From contig NZ_AP022826.1 of assembly GCF_014466985.1 (NCBI RefSeq), positions 992,001-1,056,000 on the forward strand: a DNA stretch of 64,000 bases. The letters run 5' to 3'. The notes under the pieces are model-generated. The model saw nothing but the letters and a program-made list of their open reading frames with translations, was not told the origin of the DNA and did not search any database. Positions 45,101-55,275 of this stretch are shown here, piece by piece (position 1 is the stretch's first letter; each line of letters begins with the position of its first letter). Source of the DNA: Nitrosophilus labii. GTDB taxonomy: Bacteria > Campylobacterota > Campylobacteria > Campylobacterales > Nitratiruptoraceae. Made by a program: the position numbers and the translations under genes.

Positions 45101-46039
45101 CTATTTAAACGCCATCTCTTCGGCTCTTTTCAAAAGCTCTTTTGCTCCGGCTTCTATCATAGACTCTGCAAGTGTTTTTCCTAACTCTTTATAGTTCTCT
45201 TTCGTTCCAAAAATTTTATCTTTTAAAAGCTCTTTGCCGTTTGGTAGGCCTATAACAGCTCTTGCCACTATATCTCCATCATCCATTAGGGTAGCTTTAA
45301 CGCCTATAGGCACCTGACAACCCCCTTGCAATACATCTACAAAATCTCTCTCTACGGTCGTCTCTATCTGGCTCTTTTCATCATTAAGAGTCTTTACAAT
45401 CTCTAAAATTTTCTCATCCTCAACACACTCTATTCCAAGAGCCGCCTGTCCCATTGCAGGTATCATCCTCTCCTCTTCAATAGGAGTAAAGTAGTTCACC
45501 TCTTCAGTCAATCCTAATCTTTTCAGCCCTGCCGAAGCCAAAATAATAGCGTCAAACTCGCCATCTTTTAACTTCTTAATTCTAGTGTCCACATTTCCTC
45601 TTAAATCTTTTATCTTTAGATCGGGCCTTAGATGAAGAAGCTGCATTTTTCTTCTAAGGCTTGTAGTTCCCACAACAGCTTCTGCTGGAAGATCTTCAAT
45701 AGATGAATATTTTTGACTCAAAAGTGCATCTCTTGGATCCTCTCTTTTTGTAATAGCGCCTAAAACAAGACCATTTGGAAGTTCTGTTGGAACATCTTTT
45801 AGACTGTGAACCGCCAAATGTGCATCACCTCTTAACATCGCATCTTCAAGCTCTTTTGTAAAAAGTCCTTTACCTCCTATCAAAGCAAGAGGCGTATCTA
45901 AGATCTTATCTCCTTTAGTTTTGAAAATCTGCAGTTCAACTCTCATTTGGGGGAATCTCTTTTCTAAAATAGATTTAATATAGTTTGACTGCCAAAGTGC
46001 AAGTTTACTTCCCCTAGTTGCTATAACTAATCTTTCCAT
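45101..46039 (-). CDS. hemC: HemC, porphobilinogen deaminase
   Basis: Assembles hydroxymethylbilane from four porphobilinogens in haem synthesis. 312 aa with VIATRGSKLALWQS at the N-terminus, HSLKDVPTELP, and the cofactor Cys in LQGGCQVPIG. It begins 9 bases after the DsbC-like gene. In Campylobacter the next gene is ubiD, as I recall; here repeats and the restriction island intervene. Confidence 0.97.
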   Translation of the reverse strand: MERLVIATRGSKLALWQSNYIKSILEKRFPQMRVELQIFKTKGDKILDTPLALIGGKGLFTKELEDAMLRGDAHLAVHSLKDVPTELPNGLVLGAITKREDPRDALLSQKYSSIEDLPAEAVVGTTSLRRKMQLLHLRPDLKIKDLRGNVDTRIKKLKDGEFDAIILASAGLKRLGLTEEVNYFTPIEEERMIPAMGQAALGIECVEDEKILEIVKTLNDEKSQIETTVERDFVDVLQGGCQVPIGVKATLMDDGDIVARAVIGLPNGKELLKDKIFGTKENYKELGKTLAESMIEAGAKELLKRAEEMAFK

Positions 46040-46048
46040 ATATTGCCC

Positions 46049-46894
46049 CTAATCTTTTTTTGGTATATATTTTTGATACTCTTCTTTGCTAGGATCTTTT
46101 TTTCCGTCTAAGAAGACGGTAGGAGTTCCTTTAACCAAAAGCTCACCGGCTCTTTTCATATCTAGCTTTAGATGATCTTTTACCCATTTTTGGTTAATAT
46201 CTTCAATCGTTAGGTTGGTTCCAAGTTTTTTATTGAGTTCTTGTAAAACTTTTTTCTCATCCTTCTCTTCATAATTGAAATCTGTTTCGTAAATCTTTTT
46301 TAATAGATCCTTTTTCCCCTCTTTTTGTAACACTATCATAGCTTTGCAAAGCGCGGATGATCCGGGATGAAGCTGTAAAAGGGGAAGATGATAGTAGTAT
46401 ATAGCAAAGATATCTGGATGCTTTTTAGCCGCTTCCAAAATATCAGGAACTATATCTTTACAAAAAGGACAGTTTGGATCGCTAAAGACTAATATTTTGT
46501 GTTTTGCGTTTTTGTTTCCAAAAAGTAGATGCTCATCATCGTAAAAATAGTCTTTAACCTTTGGAGACAGATAGTGTTTTATGCTTCTATTTGTCCTAAC
46601 ATCTATAAAATCTGGACTTATAAAATTATCTTTTACAAATATGATATCATTTTCACTAATATCTAAAGTTTTCCCCCCTCTTTTAAGTTTTAATTTGAAC
46701 TTTATAAAATAGGCTTCCCATCCCTTTGGCTTTTCTATGAGTTGTTTATCTACTATCTCCACACTCTCTACTTTTATTGCCGGATTTTTGCTAAGTCCTC
46801 TTTTTACAAACTTTTTTATCTGCATATCGGTTGCGGCAAAACTAAAAACTGCGGCAGCTACACTAACGCTCAATAATCTCAACATCAATGACAT
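46049..46894 (-). CDS. DsbC/DsbG-like periplasmic thiol:disulfide protein
   Basis: Exported thioredoxin-fold protein with a signal peptide (LRLLSVSVAAAVFSFA) and a CPFC active site in SDPNCPFCKDIV. The N-terminal region of about 100 residues resembles a dimerisation domain and the cis-Pro loop is VKGTPTVFL. I chose the third of three successive ATGs (46894), since GAGGAG abuts the first (46900) and leaves a six-base gap to the third. It overlaps fxsA and precedes hemC by 9 bases. It is an addition to the Campylobacter-type order. Confidence 0.87.
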   Translation of the reverse strand: MSLMLRLLSVSVAAAVFSFAATDMQIKKFVKRGLSKNPAIKVESVEIVDKQLIEKPKGWEAYFIKFKLKLKRGGKTLDISENDIIFVKDNFISPDFIDVRTNRSIKHYLSPKVKDYFYDDEHLLFGNKNAKHKILVFSDPNCPFCKDIVPDILEAAKKHPDIFAIYYYHLPLLQLHPGSSALCKAMIVLQKEGKKDLLKKIYETDFNYEEKDEKKVLQELNKKLGTNLTIEDINQKWVKDHLKLDMKRAGELLVKGTPTVFLDGKKDPSKEEYQKYIPKKD

Positions 46895-47273
46895 CATCAT
46901 CTCCTCTATTTTTAGGTGGTCTCTTTTTTAGATTGAGTATTTTTCTGGCAAAAAGTTTGGCAAATGCGTTAAATTGAAGTAAAACTCCTAAAATATCGGT
47001 AAAAAATCCAGGAATTATAAGTAAAATCGCACCCAAAAGAGTATAGAGGCTCAAAGACTCAAACTCTTCGATACTAATCTCTCTTTTTGCCATAGCCATA
47101 ATATATTCGTTAGTTTTATATTGAAAATTCATCAACATATAAAATCCAACAATAGCCGAAAATATAATCTCTACAAAAGTCCAAAAAGGACCTATGGCGC
47201 TTGCAATCTCAACCGAAACAAAAGTCTCAATAAAAAGATATAGCAAAAAATAAATCATATATTTCCTTTGCAA
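46863..47273 (-). CDS. FxsA-family membrane protein
   Basis: 136 aa with about three to four hydrophobic helices (residues 3-25, 27-48, 78-97) and an FxsA core (LYLFIETFVSVEIASAIGPFWTFVEI; LLGAILLIIPGFFTDILG, of which the last words GFFTDILG mark the family). The charged C-terminus is cytoplasmic. FxsA relieves phage T7 exclusion in E. coli when overproduced; its normal role is unknown. It lies between proS and hemC as in Campylobacter. Confidence 0.85.
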   Translation of the reverse strand: MQRKYMIYFLLYLFIETFVSVEIASAIGPFWTFVEIIFSAIVGFYMLMNFQYKTNEYIMAMAKREISIEEFESLSLYTLLGAILLIIPGFFTDILGVLLQFNAFAKLFARKILNLKKRPPKNRGDDDVIDVEIIER

Positions 47274-47315
47274 TTGGGAATTAGGAATTTGTAAAAATTT
47301 TTCTAATTCCCAATT
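47272..47315. repeat. Heptad palindrome between proS and fxsA
   Basis: AATTGGGAATTAG (47272-47284) and CTAATTCCCAATT (47303-47315) form a perfect 13-bp stem with an AT-rich loop. AATTGGG/AATTAGG heptads are the repeat unit. It overlaps the fxsA start codon by two bases and so lies in the fxsA leader, where it could influence translation. Confidence 0.8.
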
Positions 47316-47323
47316 CTCGATTC

Positions 47324-49027
47324 TTAACGATTGATTTTATTAATTATAAAATCCAATATCTCTTCTTTAGGAACAACAACTTTTTCTAAAGTTTTTCTAT
47401 CAACAAATTCTACTTTTCCCTCTTTTAAATCTTTTCCTACGATTATAGCGTACGGAAAACCGATAAGTTCAAAATCTTTCATCTTAAAACCAAATCTCTC
47501 GTTTCTATCATCCAATATTACTTCTATATTTTTATTTAACAGATTGTTATATAAAGTTTTGGCAAATTCAAACTGCTCTTCATCTTTTACGTTTGAAACA
47601 ACGATATCCACAAGATATGGTGCTACAGAGATAGGCCAGATACATCCCCTATCATCGTGAGACTGCTCTATGATAGCCGCAACCAATCTGCTAACACCTA
47701 TCCCGTATGTTCCCATTACAAACGGCTTTTGTTTTCCGTTTTCATCCAAAAACATAGCTTCAAGAGGCTCAGAATATCTAGTTCCAAGCTGAAATATATG
47801 GCCTACTTCTATACCCTTTTTTAGAGTTAGTTTACCAGAACACAAAGGACACTCATCACCCTCTTTTACTGCAGCAATATCTGTATAATCAGCTTCCATT
47901 TTTGTCAAATCGCATCCAATTATATGGTAATCTTTTTCGTTTGCACCGCAGATAAGACTCTTTTCACCTTTAAGATCCTCATCTATAACAAATTTAACTT
48001 TAAGTTCATAAGGTCCTATAAATCCAGGAACCAACCCATTTTTTTCAAGCTCTTCCTCGCTAACATCCACAAGCTCGTTTGCGCCTATGGCATTTTGCGC
48101 TTTTGTTTCTTGAAGTTCATCGCTTCCCCTTAGAAAAAAAAGGACTATCTCTTCACTCTTATCATAAATCGCCTTTTTTGCAACCGCTTTTAAAAGATAG
48201 TAAGGCTCGACGTGGAAAAAGCTACTTAGTTCATCTATAGACTTTACATCTGGCGTATGAAATTTAGCAAAACCGCTAAATTCAGGAGCCTCCGTAGGGG
48301 GTTGCGGTTTTTTCCTTTTAGCCGCTTCTATATTTGCGGCGTATTCGCAAGATTCGCATACGACTATGGTATCTTCCCCGCTATCTGCCAAAACCATAAA
48401 CTCTTTACTTCCGCTTCCCCCAATAGCCCCCACATCAGCCTCTACTACTCTAAAATCAAGTCCTAGTTTTGAAAATATTTTTTTGTACGTATCTTCCATC
48501 AACTGATACTCTCTTTTCATATCCTCTTCATCTGCATGAAAGGAGTATCCGTCTTTCATCAAAAACTCTCTACCTCTTAAAAGTCCAAATCTCGGTCTTG
48601 CCTCATCCCTAAATTTTAAATGTATTTGATATAGATTTAAAGGAAGCTGTTTATAACTAGTTACTCTGTTTTTTACAAGCTCAACCATCATCTCTTCATG
48701 AGTTGGTCCTAAAACAAAACAGTTATCTCGTCTATCTTTAAATCTTAAGAGCTCTTTCCCGTATTTTCCAAATCTTCCACTTCTCTCCCACATATCACAA
48801 GGTGTTACAAAACCTAACTGAACCTCTTGACATCCAGAACTGTCCAACTCCTCTTTTATGATATTTCTTATCTTATCTAGAACTATTTTTCCTAGTGGCA
48901 AAAAGTTATATATTCCACTTGAAACTTGATTTATAAACCCCCCTCTGATAAGATATATATGACTCGGTAAAACTGCATCTTTGGGCGTCTCTTTCGTCGT
49001 AGGTATAAATGCATTACTAAACTTCAC
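47324..49027 (-). CDS. proS: ProS, prolyl-tRNA synthetase
   Basis: 567 aa class II aminoacyl-tRNA synthetase of bacterial type with an internal editing (INS) domain (about 230-390). Motif 1 region [16 protein letters not shown], motif 2 [17 protein letters not shown], and motif 3 [17 protein letters not shown] are intact; quoted pieces are each within the family consensus. It overlaps hemA by 11 bases. The heptad palindrome lies just downstream. Confidence 0.97.
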   Translation of the reverse strand: MKFSNAFIPTTKETPKDAVLPSHIYLIRGGFINQVSSGIYNFLPLGKIVLDKIRNIIKEELDSSGCQEVQLGFVTPCDMWERSGRFGKYGKELLRFKDRRDNCFVLGPTHEEMMVELVKNRVTSYKQLPLNLYQIHLKFRDEARPRFGLLRGREFLMKDGYSFHADEEDMKREYQLMEDTYKKIFSKLGLDFRVVEADVGAIGGSGSKEFMVLADSGEDTIVVCESCEYAANIEAAKRKKPQPPTEAPEFSGFAKFHTPDVKSIDELSSFFHVEPYYLLKAVAKKAIYDKSEEIVLFFLRGSDELQETKAQNAIGANELVDVSEEELEKNGLVPGFIGPYELKVKFVIDEDLKGEKSLICGANEKDYHIIGCDLTKMEADYTDIAAVKEGDECPLCSGKLTLKKGIEVGHIFQLGTRYSEPLEAMFLDENGKQKPFVMGTYGIGVSRLVAAIIEQSHDDRGCIWPISVAPYLVDIVVSNVKDEEQFEFAKTLYNNLLNKNIEVILDDRNERFGFKMKDFELIGFPYAIIVGKDLKEGKVEFVDRKTLEKVVVPKEEILDFIINKINR

Positions 49028-50348
49028 AATTTTCTCCTTTTTCTTCCACCATATTCATATAATATTCACATTTATATCTGTTTAGATGGTTATATTCATC
49101 TCCGCTTAAATCAAAGAAAAACTTGATTGATTCCACTATTACATCACCACTTGGATCATCTGCAATATTTTTCAGATTTTTGGTCGGTTTATGCAAGAAT
49201 TTATTGAAAGCATTATGAAGTATTTTGGTAACTTCCTCTTCTAGCTCTTTTGGAAGATATCCTTTTTTGATGGCCCTTTTGATTTCATTAATACTTGCTT
49301 CTTTAGCCTTCTCTCTTATCCCTTTTATAATAGGCTCTATTGCTAAAGTCTGAAGCCACTTAAAAAAATCTTTTGTGTATCTACCAACTATTTTATAAGC
49401 TTCCTTAGCTTGAGCTTCTCTTAAAGCAAGACTTTTATTAACAATCTCTTTTAAATCGTCAACTACATATACTTCAATATTTTCAAAATCAAACTCCTCA
49501 ATATCCCTTGGAACGGCCATATCGAACCAGTATCTTTTAAACTCTTTTATCTCAACCATCTCTTTTGTTATTACCGGCTCTTGTGAAGATGTTGCAGTAA
49601 AAAGAAGCTTATGGCGGTTTATAAGACTTTTTAGATTTTCCACAGATTCAGCACTAGCACTTTCACCAAGATCATTAGCGATCTTTTTAGCTTTTTCAAA
49701 ATTTCTGCCTATCAAAATTACGTTACAACCATTTGAAATCAGGTGTTTTGCGGCCAACTGTCCCATCTCTCCCGTTCCCAAAACTAAAGCGGTATATCCC
49801 CCTAGACTCTCTAAAATATCTTTTGCTTGAGCAACCGCCGCACTAGCAATCGAGACGGGATTTTTAGAAATATCCGTACTGTTTCTAACTTCCGCCGCGC
49901 ATTTAAAGGCATAGTGCATAACACGGGCCAACTTTTGGGAAGAGTAACCTTTTTCAAAAGACTCTTTAAAAGCCATCTTGAGCTGCCCTGAAATCTGAGT
50001 TTCGCCTATCACGAGGCTGTCCAATGCTGAAGCTACACTAAAGATATGGTGAATAGCACCATTATCTTCATATATATCGGCTCTTCCTTCTAGTTCGTCA
50101 AAACTGATGCCGGATATTTTCGATAACTCCTCCAAAATTGCATCTGTAGATTTGAAAGGATCTTTAACACTTGCTATAATCTCAACCCTATTACAAGTTG
50201 AAAGAATTATAAGTTCATTGATATATGGAAACTCTATAAGATCTTTATATGCCCTCTCTCTAACCTCGTCCTGACTTAAGGCCAGTCTTTCTCTGGTTTC
50301 GAGGTCCGTATTTTTGTGGGAAAAACTCACTACTAAATATTGCATCAA
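49017..50348 (-). CDS. hemA: HemA, glutamyl-tRNA reductase
   Basis: 443 aa. Reduces Glu-tRNA(Glu) to glutamate-1-semialdehyde, the first step of C5 haem synthesis. The catalytic Cys is in [14 protein letters not shown]-binding [10 protein letters not shown] follows; the C-terminal helical dimerisation region spans about 320-420. Overlaps with both ispB (4 bases) and proS show tight coupling. Confidence 0.97.
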   Translation of the reverse strand: MMQYLVVSFSHKNTDLETRERLALSQDEVRERAYKDLIEFPYINELIILSTCNRVEIIASVKDPFKSTDAILEELSKISGISFDELEGRADIYEDNGAIHHIFSVASALDSLVIGETQISGQLKMAFKESFEKGYSSQKLARVMHYAFKCAAEVRNSTDISKNPVSIASAAVAQAKDILESLGGYTALVLGTGEMGQLAAKHLISNGCNVILIGRNFEKAKKIANDLGESASAESVENLKSLINRHKLLFTATSSQEPVITKEMVEIKEFKRYWFDMAVPRDIEEFDFENIEVYVVDDLKEIVNKSLALREAQAKEAYKIVGRYTKDFFKWLQTLAIEPIIKGIREKAKEASINEIKRAIKKGYLPKELEEEVTKILHNAFNKFLHKPTKNLKNIADDPSGDVIVESIKFFFDLSGDEYNHLNRYKCEYYMNMVEEKGENCEV

Positions 50349-51235
50349 TATTCCCTGTCAATCAAATTTTTCATAATCTCTTTAAGTTCTATATCACCTT
50401 CATCTATAGCTTTTAACGCTTCGAAACCGAGTCTTTTAGCAAACTCTTTTGACTTATCTATCGCTCCTGTTTTATCCATCATCTCTTTTATCCACATCTT
50501 CTCATCTTCACTAGCCTCTTTTTTAAACAAAAAAAGAAGCTTTTCTCTATCTTTTTGCTCCAAAGAGTTGTAAAGGTAGATATAAGGAAGAGTGGTTTTT
50601 CCTTCTCTAAAGTCATTCATTACAGGTTTTCCAAGAGTCTCGCTATCTGACACCACATCCAATATATCGTCAACTATCTGAAAAGCAAGACCTAGATTTT
50701 TGCCATAAAGCGCATAAGCTTCACTATTTTTTCCCGCCAATATAGCGGCACACTTGGCACTTGCCTCTATTAAAGATGCGGTTTTTTTATAAATCATATC
50801 AAGATAGATATCCAAATCGGTATTAAAAGCTTTTGTCAAATCCACATCCATCATCTCGCCAATGCTCAAAAGAGTAACGGCATTTGAAACGTTTTTAGCG
50901 ATCTCGTCGCTAAATTTAGTGAGTTCAAAAAAAGCTTTTGAATAAAGAATATCTCCCAACATTATGGCTGTTTTGTTGCCGTATAACGCATTTATAGAAG
51001 GAGCGCCTCTCCTAGTTAATGCATCATCTATAACATCATCATGCAAAAGACTAGCGGCATGGATCATCTCGATAATCGCAGCTAAATCAACAGCTTGTTC
51101 ATTTTTAGCTATTTTGAGTATTAATTTACTCCTAAGCCTTTTTCCTGAAGGAAGTTTTTTATAAAGCCCTTTAATTTTTTCATCTTTTAAATTATCTATA
51201 TACTGCTCAATCTTTTTTTCAACGAGGTTTACCAA
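50345..51235 (-). CDS. ispB: Polyprenyl diphosphate synthase
   Basis: 296 aa trans-prenyltransferase. First Asp-rich motif LLHDDVIDD, second QIVDDILDV, and the GKRLRSKL substrate site near the N-terminus. The long-chain product probably serves as the menaquinone side chain, as the neighbours include haem genes and the genome has a futalosine-type UbiD. Chain length cannot be judged surely by eye. Confidence 0.9.
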   Translation of the reverse strand: MVNLVEKKIEQYIDNLKDEKIKGLYKKLPSGKRLRSKLILKIAKNEQAVDLAAIIEMIHAASLLHDDVIDDALTRRGAPSINALYGNKTAIMLGDILYSKAFFELTKFSDEIAKNVSNAVTLLSIGEMMDVDLTKAFNTDLDIYLDMIYKKTASLIEASAKCAAILAGKNSEAYALYGKNLGLAFQIVDDILDVVSDSETLGKPVMNDFREGKTTLPYIYLYNSLEQKDREKLLFLFKKEASEDEKMWIKEMMDKTGAIDKSKEFAKRLGFEALKAIDEGDIELKEIMKNLIDREY

Positions 51236-51252
51236 GAATACTCCTTAATTCT

Positions 51253-51320
51253 AATGGAATTAGGAATTGGATATTTGGAATTAGGGCTCCTTTCACCCCA
51301 ATTCCCAATTCCTATTTCCT
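51253..51320. repeat. Heptad palindrome between DUF2018 and ispB genes
   Basis: GGAATTAGGAATTGG (51256-51270) pairs with CCAATTCCTATTTCC (51306-51320) with one mismatch; the units GGAATTA, GGAATTG, GATATTT, GGAATTA follow each other at 7 bases. It lies upstream of ispB and downstream of the DUF2018 gene, on the - strand. Confidence 0.75.
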
Positions 51321-51333
51321 CTATCTAAAACAG

Positions 51334-51615
51334 CTACTCCGACTGAGTTAATATATTTCCCATAGATTCAATATAAAGCGAGTTCGTTTTATTTTCTAAC
51401 TCTTTCTTATTCTCTTCGTTGGCTATAAAATATTTCACCTTCTTTTCCACATCATCGATATTGCACTCTTTTTCCAAAATCAGTTCCAGAGCCGCCATCC
51501 ACTCCATCAACCTTTCAAGTTCGTTTTCCACGATATTCTTATTGGCGTGAAAAACTATATCGATAAATTTACTTTTTGGCGTTCCCATCATAAAATCATC
51601 TACATCGTTAAACAT
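51334..51615 (-). CDS. DUF2018 family protein
   Basis: 93 aa acidic helical protein. MFNDVDDFMMGTPKSKF and the FIANEENKKELENKTNSLY stretch agree with DUF2018, a family limited to Campylobacterota; the Helicobacter member HP0242 is, from memory, a small knotted dimer. This supports the taxonomic placement. Function unknown. Confidence 0.82.
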   Translation of the reverse strand: MFNDVDDFMMGTPKSKFIDIVFHANKNIVENELERLMEWMAALELILEKECNIDDVEKKVKYFIANEENKKELENKTNSLYIESMGNILTQSE

Positions 51616-51755
51616 TTTCCCCTCCTAATTTTTTAATCAAAATTATTGTAATAAAATCTATGGAAAATTGAACTTCATATTATATCTTATAAAATTATTT
51701 AATATAACATTTATATATTAAATTTGTTAGTTATACTCATATTTTGTAACTAATT
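51616..51755. other. AT-rich spacer without recognised gene
   Basis: 140 bases between the RND pump stop and DUF2018. Very AT-rich (TTATATATTAAATTTG type sequence) and likely to contain the DUF2018 promoter on the - strand, but no single box is convincing. Confidence 0.4.
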
Positions 51756-54700
51756 TTATCCTTTTATTCTATAAATAGAGCTAAAAAAGAGCGGAACTAA
51801 ATATAGATTGATAATTGTAGCCCATGCTATACCAAACCCTAAAGTTATAGCCATAGGCTGTAGTATAAGGCTTTGTCCCGACGCGAAAAAAATGAGAGTC
51901 GATAATCCTAAAACCGTCGTAATTGAAGTCAATAGGATCGGTCTTAATCTCAATTTTGCTTTTTTTATTATGCATTCTATATTTTTACATTTTCTAATAA
52001 AATCTAACATAATAAGTCCATCGTTAACAACAACACCGGCAAGACCAACAATACCTATCATACTAGGCATAGTTAAATTTACGCCCATTATATAATGCCC
52101 TATCATAACCCCGAATATGGACAAAGGAATAGAGCTTAAAACGATTAAAGATTGTACAATTGACCCAAACATCCAAACTAAAGCTAAAAAAATCAAAAAA
52201 GTTGCTATAATGGCCGCTTCACCTATCTCTTTTTTTACTTTTTTGTTCTCTTTCTCCTCACCCTTTATCTCGATTTTTATACCTCTATCTTCAATTTTAT
52301 TCAAAACAGGTGACATCTTTTTGTAAAATTCAGCGGAAGTAATTATCTTTTTATCTAAAGAAGCATAAATAGTTCTTATTTTATTACCGTTCTCTTTTAT
52401 GATCGTATAAAAATGTCTTTTAAATACAAAATCAGCAACATCTTTTAAAAACACCTTTTTATTACTGTTTGGAAGATTTATCTCCAAATTTTTCAAAGAG
52501 TCGAATCTATCCTTATTGACTCCTTCAAATCTAATTCTTAGTAGTTCTTCGTCTTTAAACATTTTTAAAAACTCACCTTTAAGATAAAGAGGCTTTAAAA
52601 CGCTATAAAGATATCCTTCGGTTATACCTAACGACTCTCCAAATTTATTTACAATTAGTTTGAGCTCCTTCTCTCCTTCAAAAGCATCATCTGTAATATT
52701 AAATACACCGTTTATTTTTTTCATCTCATTTTCGATAATATCTATAGCTTCAATAACGTTTTTATCGTTTTTATAGACTAAAGATATCTCTATATCGCTT
52801 TTTACTATTCCAGCCTGAGGAACGATTACGTTTAACTCTTCAATCTCGGCATTATCTTTAAATCTATATACGACTTTTTTAATATCATTTGCTACCTCTT
52901 TCGCACTTCTATCTCTTATCATATCCGATGGTTCATATTCCAAAGAAAAATATGGAACAATATATTTGTCAACAAAATTTTTAGGTTTAGGTTCATGCAG
53001 ATTTATAAAGATATGAAAAAGATTATCACCGATTTCCGCTTCATTTTTCGCATCTAGTTTCATTCCTACAATCGACGTTACGCTTGAAACCTCTTGCTGC
53101 TTAATATTTTTTAGTATCTCTTTTTCTATATTTGCAATAATCTTTTCCGTTTCGAAAATATCGTTGTTAACATTCACCCTTCCAGAAACATATATCTGAG
53201 TAGTATCAAATTCAGGAAAAAGCTGAAATTTGGAGTTTTTTAGCATTATATAAGTAGATGATAGTATCAAAACAACCAAAGTTATTAAAGAGATATACTT
53301 TCTTTTAAGAAAAAAAGATAATATTTTTTCATACAAATCTCCCATCTTTTGCCAAAACTCACCGTTTTCTTCACTCTTTTTATCAACTTTGAGTATATCC
53401 TTTGCGTGTAGCGGTAAAAAATAAAAAGCCTCAAAAAGAGATGAAAGGAGCAAAATAGATATCATAATGGGTAATATTTTTATAAATATACCCATCTCTC
53501 CGCTCATAATCAAAAGAGGTAAAAAAGCAAAAATCGTAGTGGCAGTTGCCGTCAAAACGGCGGGAAACATCTCTAGCGTTCCGTCAATAGTAGCACTTCT
53601 TGGATCTTTTCCCATCTCTAGATGTCTATAAATATTTTCGGCAACTACTATAGCTTCATCAACCAGCATTCCAAGAGCTATTAAAGCGCCAAGCAAAGAG
53701 AGCATATTTAAACTATATCCCATTATCTCCAATGAAATGAGGCCTATCATAAAACTAACGGGTATCCCTATCCCCACAACTAAAGAGATACGCCAATTGA
53801 GTGTCAAAAATAGAGAAGTAAAAACCAAAATAAGACCAAAAAACAGGTTTGACGTAACGGTATTTAATCTATTTCTTATCCAAACGGAAGTATCCGTATA
53901 TACCTGAAACGTAAACTCGGGATATCTTTTTTTAAACTCTTTAAGCTTATTTTTTATCTCTTTAACAAGCTCTATAGCGTTTCCGTTTTTTGATTTTTCT
54001 ATATTTATAGAAACATTTGGTTTGCCGTTAAAATGAGAAAGCTGGGTAGGATCTGAAAGTGTAAACTTAACCGATGCGATATCTTTTAGATATATCTTTT
54101 TCCCTGAAATGTTTAAAATAGTATCTTCCCACTCTTTTTTAAGTTTCCTGCCGTTTTGAGTAGTGACGAAAAGATGGTTGCCTTTCTCTTTAATAGTTCC
54201 TATAGGAAAAATCGAAGATAAAGTTTTTAATACGTTTACAACTTGGACAAGATCAAGACCGTAAGCGTCAATAATCTTTTCGTTTAAGATTATCTCTAAC
54301 TCCTCATTGGCATCACCCCTTATGGTTATATCACTTAAATCTTTTATATTTGATAGTTCCGATTTTAGTTCATCAGCTATATCTAAAAGCTTTCTCCTAT
54401 CGCCTTCATAAGCGATAGCAATCAAAACAAGAGGAAAACTCTTTTTTAAAACCGTAGCTACGGGTTCATCCATATCAGAAGGTAGATCCCTTCTGATTTT
54501 AGAAATCTGATCTTTAACGTCATTCAAAACCAAAATCTCGTTTGCACCCTCTTTAATGTCCGAAACTATAGTAAATCTTCCATTTTTAACTATAGAGTTT
54601 ATTTCAGATAGGTTCGTTACGTTTTTAAGACTATCTTCTAAATTTTTTACAGCCATATAGTCTAGGTTTTCGGCACTTGCACCAGGATAGCTTCCGGTTA

Positions 54701-54845
54701 TGAGTATCTTGTTTAAATCAATAGGGGGAAAAATCTCTTTAGGAACATTTTTATATGCAAAAATCGATAACATCAAAATAAAAACTAAAAATATATGATT
54801 CAAAATAGGCTTATCAATGGCAAACTCGATAAATTTTCTAATCAC
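51756..54845 (-). CDS. RND efflux pump, HAE1/AcrB-like, without local partners
   Basis: 1029 aa inner-membrane pump with 12 helices. Helix 4 reads GALIALGMLVDEAIVVAEN, close to the hydrophobe/amphiphile branch, with Asp-Glu where AcrB has Asp-Asp. The periplasmic parts are more diverged. No adaptor or TolC gene lies next to it; neighbours are ftsL-like and DUF2018 genes. It may use partners coded elsewhere or work alone. The substrate is not apparent. Confidence 0.87.
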   Translation of the reverse strand: MIRKFIEFAIDKPILNHIFLVFILMLSIFAYKNVPKEIFPPIDLNKILITGSYPGASAENLDYMAVKNLEDSLKNVTNLSEINSIVKNGRFTIVSDIKEGANEILVLNDVKDQISKIRRDLPSDMDEPVATVLKKSFPLVLIAIAYEGDRRKLLDIADELKSELSNIKDLSDITIRGDANEELEIILNEKIIDAYGLDLVQVVNVLKTLSSIFPIGTIKEKGNHLFVTTQNGRKLKKEWEDTILNISGKKIYLKDIASVKFTLSDPTQLSHFNGKPNVSINIEKSKNGNAIELVKEIKNKLKEFKKRYPEFTFQVYTDTSVWIRNRLNTVTSNLFFGLILVFTSLFLTLNWRISLVVGIGIPVSFMIGLISLEIMGYSLNMLSLLGALIALGMLVDEAIVVAENIYRHLEMGKDPRSATIDGTLEMFPAVLTATATTIFAFLPLLIMSGEMGIFIKILPIMISILLLSSLFEAFYFLPLHAKDILKVDKKSEENGEFWQKMGDLYEKILSFFLKRKYISLITLVVLILSSTYIMLKNSKFQLFPEFDTTQIYVSGRVNVNNDIFETEKIIANIEKEILKNIKQQEVSSVTSIVGMKLDAKNEAEIGDNLFHIFINLHEPKPKNFVDKYIVPYFSLEYEPSDMIRDRSAKEVANDIKKVVYRFKDNAEIEELNVIVPQAGIVKSDIEISLVYKNDKNVIEAIDIIENEMKKINGVFNITDDAFEGEKELKLIVNKFGESLGITEGYLYSVLKPLYLKGEFLKMFKDEELLRIRFEGVNKDRFDSLKNLEINLPNSNKKVFLKDVADFVFKRHFYTIIKENGNKIRTIYASLDKKIITSAEFYKKMSPVLNKIEDRGIKIEIKGEEKENKKVKKEIGEAAIIATFLIFLALVWMFGSIVQSLIVLSSIPLSIFGVMIGHYIMGVNLTMPSMIGIVGLAGVVVNDGLIMLDFIRKCKNIECIIKKAKLRLRPILLTSITTVLGLSTLIFFASGQSLILQPMAITLGFGIAWATIINLYLVPLFFSSIYRIKG

Positions 54846-54910
54846 CTTGTTCCTTATGGTTAAATTGATTATAAGAAGTACAAAATAACTACTAAACTAC
54901 TCAACAGATA

Positions 54911-55198
54911 TCAAAACAATGTATCTAATACTTGATTTTTAAATCTCATATATTCTAGTTTTTGTTTTAATAGTCTGTTTTCCTCTTTGAGAATTTGGTA
55001 TTCGTCCAAAAGTTTGTTTATATTTTTACTAGTATAATAGATATGGTTTCTTATATAAATTTTCGGAAATGCTAGTAAAAATACAATAAACATAGTTAAA
55101 ATAACCATAATCAAAAATTTAAAGTCTAGATTTTTATAACCACTTTGAACCTCTTCTAATTCCTCTAGCAACTCTTTTTTTTCAACTTGTTTTATCAT
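54911..55198 (-). CDS. FtsL-like cell-division membrane protein
   Basis: 95 aa: short cytoplasmic N-terminus, one membrane helix (about 28-47), and a coiled coil (NKLLDEYQILKEENRLLKQKL region). This is the FtsL/DivIC architecture, and the gene follows rsmH, where ftsL lies in most bacteria. FtsL would recruit FtsW/FtsI to the septum. Sequence identity in this family is low, so the call rests on topology and position. Confidence 0.7.
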   Translation of the reverse strand: MIKQVEKKELLEELEEVQSGYKNLDFKFLIMVILTMFIVFLLAFPKIYIRNHIYYTSKNINKLLDEYQILKEENRLLKQKLEYMRFKNQVLDTLF

Positions 55199-55275
55199 AG
55201 TTCCTCTACTTTATTAATTTAGCGTAAGTTTCTCTGTTACGTAACTTTTCACTTAAAGCGACACTATTTTTAAAT

